Positions 22,082 to 24,915 of a DNA stretch of 24,915 nucleotides are shown in pieces. The notes beneath the pieces were generated by a model. The model had not been told where the DNA came from. It did no database searches and worked only from the letters and a program-made list of their open reading frames with translations. The number at the start of each line of letters is the position of its first letter. The first letter of the stretch is position 1. Location: NCBI GenBank assembly GCA_934437695.1, contig CAKSAW010000009.1:1-24915 (forward strand), in the 5' to 3' direction. Both the position numbers and the translations under genes were made by a program. The stretch comes from an uncultured Blautia sp. (GTDB lineage Bacteria > Bacillota > Clostridia > Lachnospirales > Lachnospiraceae).

Positions 22082-22909
22082 TCAGAATATAACATCCTTC
22101 AGATCGTCGGGAACGTGTGAACTGTGAAAATTTTCATTCAAAGTATCGATCAGATCCATATCCTCCTGCTCAATCGTAAAGTCGAAGATGTCACCATTGC
22201 TTCTGATCCGGTCAGGGTGTACAGATTTGGGAATCACAGAAATTCCCTTCTGAGTAGCCCAGCGCAGACCAATCTGAGCTGGAGTATGTGCGTATTTGGT
22301 TCCGAGTACACACATAATGTCATTGTCAAGATATGCACCTCTTGCGAGCGGTGCATATGCCTGTACCTGAATACCTTTATTCTGACAGTAATCGATCAGT
22401 TCTTTTGGATAGCAGAGAGGATGGCACTCAATCTGATTGACAGCGGGTATAATTCCTGAATTTGCTTCAAGTTCTTCCAGATGACGAATCTCAAAATTGC
22501 TGACACCTATGGAAAGGGCACGCCCTGATCTCTGAATCTCTTCAAGTTCTTTCCAGGTGCCGAGGTAACATCCTGGAACTGGCCAGTGGATCAGATATAA
22601 ATCTACATAATCTAGCTTAAGGCGGTCAAGACTTCTCTCGAAAGCACCCTGGATATCACCCAGACGCTGTGCTGTATTCCAGACTTTTGTGGTGATAAAG
22701 AGTTCATTTCGGGGAATTTTGCATCTGGCAATCCCGCGTCCTACATTTTCTTCATTTTTATATACGGAAGCTGTATCGATCAGTCGGTATCCTGCTTCAA
22801 CAGCGGCAACGATAGCATTCTCAGCTTCGTTTTCTCCTGTAGCTTTGTATACCCCGAGCCCCAGTAAAGGCATCTCTCTGTTTGTGTTCAGAAAAACGGT
22901 ATTATTCAA
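22082..22909 (-). CDS. Aldo/keto reductase (AKR) family oxidoreductase
   Basis: This 275-residue NADPH-dependent reductase has the AKR catalytic tetrad Asp45 and Tyr50 (I-D-T-A-S-V-Y-K-N-E-E), Lys75 (I-T-T-K-V-W-N) and His108 (L-I-H-W-P). It also shows G-V-S-N-F, N-Q-I-E-C-H-P and the cofactor loop I-P-K-S. It resembles the 2,5-diketo-gluconate/glyoxal reductase branch; the natural substrate is not readable. It starts with TTG at 22909, seven bases after a strong GGAGG. It stands alone on the minus strand and is divergent from the nickel operon. Confidence 0.9.
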   Translation of the reverse strand: MNNTVFLNTNREMPLLGLGVYKATGENEAENAIVAAVEAGYRLIDTASVYKNEENVGRGIARCKIPRNELFITTKVWNTAQRLGDIQGAFERSLDRLKLDYVDLYLIHWPVPGCYLGTWKELEEIQRSGRALSIGVSNFEIRHLEELEANSGIIPAVNQIECHPLCYPKELIDYCQNKGIQVQAYAPLARGAYLDNDIMCVLGTKYAHTPAQIGLRWATQKGISVIPKSVHPDRIRSNGDIFDFTIEQEDMDLIDTLNENFHSSHVPDDLKDVIF

Positions 22910-22984
22910 AACAATTCCTCCAATTCCTATATATTGCTTATATTATCTGACGGGAACCCACTTTTTGCCCGTAATTCTTGTTCA

Positions 22985-22993
22985 AGTATAACA
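22985..22993 (-). promoter_or_regulatory. Candidate extended -10 promoter of the aldo/keto reductase gene
   Basis: On the minus strand TGT-TATACT reads from 22993 to 22985, an extended -10 with a poor -35. It would give a leader of about 65 bases. Support is modest. Confidence 0.35.
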
Positions 22994-23163
22994 TAAAAAT
23001 GTTTCGGAAGTACATAAAAATTATTAAGTTTTTGCAAGCCCTTTAACGCCGTGCATTGTTAACAAAATAACGTGGTGGTTAAATGCTTAACATATCTTGT
23101 AAAAAAAGCTATTTCAAAGCAACTATTATTAGAATTTTTTGGTGATTATTTATGCCAAATACC
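22994..23163. other. A+T-rich gene-free stretch between divergent units
   Basis: No reading frame of interest. TTGTTAACAA (23056-23065) is a perfect palindrome equal to the left half of a Rex operator (TTGTTAA), with only a weak second half (ATAACGT). A TTAA-rich segment follows to 23099. Together with the adjoining promoters it makes up the 369-base gap between the aldo/keto reductase and the nickel operon. Confidence 0.4.
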
Positions 23164-23192
23164 TTGCGAAAACAGAGAAAAAGATGTATAAT
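23164..23192 (+). promoter_or_regulatory. Promoter of the nickel-maturation operon
   Basis: TTGCGA (23164-23169), 17 bases, and a perfect TATAAT (23187-23192). The predicted start near 23199 leaves an ~80-base leader with a hairpin ACTGAAT/ATTCAGT at 23228-23234/23242-23248. The ribosome binding site of the first gene is the AGAAGGGGG around 23261-23269. Confidence 0.7.
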
Positions 23193-23202
23193 ACCAGTAA
23201 AT

Positions 23203-23218
23203 TGATAATTTATTGTCA
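23203..23218. promoter_or_regulatory. Near-palindromic candidate operator at the transcript start
   Basis: TGATAA-TTTA-TTGTCA is a 16-base imperfect palindrome (five of six pairs match) placed at about +5 to +20 from the predicted start. Position and A+T-rich symmetric form resemble operators of metal-responsive repressors such as the Fur family, but this is inference from one site. Confidence 0.35.
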
Positions 23219-23278
23219 TAAAGAAAGACTGAATTCTATAGATTCAGTGGATTTTTCAATAGAAGGGGGCATTTAGCC

Positions 23279-23674
23279 ATGCATTTAATCAAAGATGAAA
23301 ATGGAAATCTTGTCCAGCACGGACATGGACATACCCATGAGCATACTCATGAAGATGGTGTGACTCATACTCATGAACATTCTCATGGCGAAGGTCATGA
23401 CCATGGACATACTCATACAGATCATTCCTGCGAGGCAGGCCATTGCGGATCCTGCAGCGAAGGAGACTGTAAGAATGAAACACTGGCACTTCTGACCTAT
23501 ATGCTTCAGCATAATGAGCATCATGCCCAGGAACTGGATCAGATGGCTGACAATCTTGCAAAGATGGGAATGGATGCAGCATGTAAGACAATCAAAGAGG
23601 CAGTATCAGATTTCCAGAAGGGTAATATGAGACTTGGACTTGCTTTAACACTTGTTAAGGAAGAAACGAAATAG
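23279..23674 (+). CDS. Histidine-rich metal-binding protein of the nickel operon
   Basis: This is a 131-residue protein. Residues 14-55 contain 16 histidines, mostly in H-x-H alternation with Thr, Glu, Gly and Asp, followed by Cys51, Cys56, Cys59 and Cys64. The rest (about 66-131) is a compact helical domain with Leu, Met and Ala repeats and a second small His group (H-N-E-H-H at 78-82). There is no signal peptide or membrane segment, so it should be cytosolic. Such tracts bind Ni, Zn or Co, as in HypB and SlyD tails. Directly upstream of cooT and cooC, it is best explained as a nickel store or chaperone. Database names such as cobalt transporter for proteins of this sort come from the His tract alone and are not supported here. 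Confidence 0.8.
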   Translation: MHLIKDENGNLVQHGHGHTHEHTHEDGVTHTHEHSHGEGHDHGHTHTDHSCEAGHCGSCSEGDCKNETLALLTYMLQHNEHHAQELDQMADNLAKMGMDAACKTIKEAVSDFQKGNMRLGLALTLVKEETK

Positions 23675-23687
23675 GAGGCGACAGCAC

Positions 23688-23870
23688 ATGTGTTTAGCAA
23701 CTGTATATAAAGAAAGTGATGATTCTGTTATCTTTAAGAATGTTTCCCGCATTGATGTGGATGGAAACAAGCTGATTCTCCGTGATATCATGGGAGATGA
23801 GAGAGTAGTCGAGGGAACTATTTTAATGGTTGACCTTGCCAACAGTATCGTAAAACTTAAATGTGACTGA
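23688..23870 (+). CDS. cooT: CooT family nickel-binding protein
   Basis: This 60-residue protein begins M-C-L-A, the hallmark of CooT, in which Cys2 is the nickel ligand. The small beta-rich chain (V-I-F-K-N-V-S-R-I-D-V-D-G-N-K-L-I-L-R-D-I-M-G) fits the family size of about 60-70. CooT works in nickel delivery for CO dehydrogenase maturation. The start at 23688 follows AGGAGG (23673-23678) by nine bases; the frame is open upstream, but that would bury the conserved M-C start. The ribosome binding site overlaps the stop of the previous gene. Confidence 0.85.
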   Translation: MCLATVYKESDDSVIFKNVSRIDVDGNKLILRDIMGDERVVEGTILMVDLANSIVKLKCD

Positions 23871-23914
23871 TATTTAAAAACATATATGATGAGATTTAGG
23901 AGGCACCTGGTTTT

Positions 23915-24685
23915 ATGGCACACGTAATTGCCGTCGCAGGAAAAGGCGGCGTGGGAAAAACAACATTATGCGGAATGCTGATCCAGTACCTGTGTGAACA
24001 GGGAAAAGGTCCGGTTCTTGCAGTAGATGCCGATGCAAATTCAAACCTCAACGAGGTTCTTGGCGTGAAGGTAGAGACAACTCTTGGTGATGTACGTGAG
24101 GAGATCGCACGTGCGGAGATTGCCAAAGAGAATCCGATCCCTACAGGAATGTCCAAGGCTGATTATGCAGAGATGCGTTTTGAAGATGCTTTGGTTGAGG
24201 AAGATGATTTTGATCTTCTTGTAATGGGAAGAACACAGGGAAAAGGCTGTTATTGTTATGTGAATGGCCTTCTTCAGACACAGCTTGCAAAATATCAGAA
24301 TAACTATCCGTATTTTGTTGTGGATAATGAAGCTGGAATGGAACATATCAGCAGAGGCGTCCTTCCAAGTATGCAGACTGCTATTCTGGTCAGTGACTGT
24401 TCCAGAAGAGGAGTACAGGCAGTTGGCAGGATCGCAGAGCTTATTAAGGAATGTGATATGCGTCCAGAAACAGTAGGTCTGATCATTAACAGAGCTCCAA
24501 AAGGAGAACTGAATAAAGGTATCCAGGAAGAGATCGCCAATCAGGGACTGACACTTCTGGGTGTTGTTCCGCAGGATGAGACTGTATACGAATATGATTG
24601 TGACGGACGTCCTACAAGCACACTTCCGGAGGATAATCCTGTCAAAGTTGCACTTCGTGCGATTGTTGACAAATTAAATTTATAA
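23915..24685 (+). CDS. cooC: CooC-type nickel-insertion ATPase for CO dehydrogenase
   Basis: This 256-residue MinD/SIMIBI-class ATPase has a deviant Walker A G-K-G-G-V-G-K-T-T at 9-17 (signature lysine Lys10) and a D-A-D-A-N motif at 38-42. Cys112-Tyr-Cys114 (G-K-G-C-Y-C-Y) is the C-x-C pair that holds metal between two CooC subunits. V-V-D-N-E-A-G-M-E-H-I-S-R-G supplies the second acidic motif. It uses ATP to insert nickel into the C-cluster of carbon monoxide dehydrogenase. The start at 23915 has AGGAGG 11 bases upstream, a rather long spacing. The CODH gene is not within the window; in acetogens it is often near. Confidence 0.9.
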   Translation: MAHVIAVAGKGGVGKTTLCGMLIQYLCEQGKGPVLAVDADANSNLNEVLGVKVETTLGDVREEIARAEIAKENPIPTGMSKADYAEMRFEDALVEEDDFDLLVMGRTQGKGCYCYVNGLLQTQLAKYQNNYPYFVVDNEAGMEHISRGVLPSMQTAILVSDCSRRGVQAVGRIAELIKECDMRPETVGLIINRAPKGELNKGIQEEIANQGLTLLGVVPQDETVYEYDCDGRPTSTLPEDNPVKVALRAIVDKLNL

Positions 24686-24687
24686 TG

Positions 24688-24730
24688 CACACCCCTTGCT
24701 GCGGATTTTGCAGCAAGGGATGTTTGTGTG
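24688..24730 (+). terminator. Terminator-like hairpin after cooC
   Basis: CCCTTGCTGC (24693-24702) pairs perfectly with GCAGCAAGGG (24710-24719). An outer CACAC/GTGTG (24688-24692/24726-24730) can extend it with a bulge. The tail TGTTTGTGTG is only moderately U-rich, so termination may be incomplete. Confidence 0.6.
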
Positions 24731-24740
24731 TTATTGTCTA

Positions 24741-24770
24741 TTGGAAATATCTTATATTTTCAGATATATT
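24741..24770 (+). promoter_or_regulatory. Candidate promoter of the gene beyond the right edge
   Basis: TTGGAA (24741-24746), 18 bases, TATATT (24765-24770). The predicted start is about 24777, directly before the structured leader. A weak ATATCT/AGATAT hairpin with a T run (24747-24774) overlaps it and could instead be a second terminator. Confidence 0.4.
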
Positions 24771-24776
24771 TTTTAA

Positions 24777-24915
24777 GTTAAATAACCCATGGGAGGGGAT
24801 GGGTTATCGCAGTTATCTTTAGCGGAGTCATTCAGCAGATAGATAACCGGGATTTCCTGCCTGTGGGATTATTAATAAAATAAAAATGTGTATCTTAAAG
24901 GAATACACAAACCAG
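24777..24915 (+). promoter_or_regulatory. Structured leader with alternative hairpins (cut by the window edge)
   Basis: Three stems can be drawn. ATAACCCAT/ATGGGTTAT (24782-24790/24799-24807) is 9 bp with loop GGGAGGGG. GTTATCT/AGATAAC (24812-24818/24841-24847) is 7 bp. TGTGTAT/ATACACA (24888-24894/24903-24909) is 7 bp. In addition GGTTATC (24802-24808) can pair with GATAACC (24842-24848), which excludes the first two. No known riboswitch consensus was recognised. No gene start is visible before the end. Confidence 0.45.

Noticed and set aside
23285..23591. Minus-strand open frames opposite the His-rich gene
   Set aside because: They are shadows of the repetitive CAT/CAC-rich His codons, giving Met/Ser- or His-rich nonsense.
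23652..23687. Longer CooT starting at 23652
   Set aside because: The extension would overlap the previous gene and hide the conserved M-C start; AGGAGG fits 23688.

Overview
The window is about 25 kb of a low-to-mid G+C, endospore-former-type Firmicute chromosome, most likely a Lachnospiraceae member close to Blautia. This is inferred from gene content and order: a TepA-type ClpP-like protease, NfnAB, a long-form PRPP synthetase, a T-box-controlled pheST, SEC-C methionine aminopeptidase, DUF512-der-plsY-gpsA, and a CooT/CooC nickel-maturation operon as found near CO dehydrogenase genes of acetogens. Sigma-A-type promoters, AGGAGG ribosome binding sites and U-tailed hairpins are regular. No tRNA, rRNA, CRISPR array, transposase or prophage gene was seen.

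1-470: remains of a ribose operon. The 3' end of rbsK is followed by a 45-codon rbsD stub that runs directly into the last ~56 codons of rbsB, so rbsA, rbsC and most of rbsD and rbsB are missing. A terminator follows, and its 3' arm is the ribosome binding site of tepA (471-1238). 1239-1551 holds a ~145 bp structured inverted-repeat element and the promoter of nfnAB (1552-3833), the electron-bifurcating transhydrogenase.

3834-8380: a Phe T-box leader, then pheS, pheT and a translationally coupled histidine phosphatase, closed by a compound terminator. 8381-12018: its own promoter drives a two-gene H+/Na+-driven stator (MotA/TolQ/ExbB-like protein with a long cytoplasmic coiled-coil tail, plus a MotB/OmpA-like partner). 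The pair resembles ZorA/ZorB of Zorya, but no Zorya effector genes are present. A SEC-C methionine aminopeptidase follows.

12019-16200: rplS with a structured leader, then lepB, rbgA, rnhB, yraN and pgeF, ending at a bidirectional terminator shared with the convergent prs gene (minus strand). 17383-22053: a divergent promoter pair separates prs from the DUF512 radical-SAM gene, which overlaps der, followed by plsY and gpsA. A second bidirectional terminator faces an aldo/keto reductase gene on the minus strand.

22910-24915: a regulatory region with a strong promoter, then a nickel operon of a His-rich protein, CooT and CooC. The window ends in a candidate promoter and a leader whose hairpins are mutually exclusive. 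NfnAB and CooC/CooT together suggest an organism using the Wood-Ljungdahl pathway, but the CODH/ACS genes themselves are not in the window.

The most interesting items are the orphan ZorAB-like stator, the nickel operon with its possible operator, the collapsed ribose operon, the folded repeat element and the switch-like leader at the right edge.
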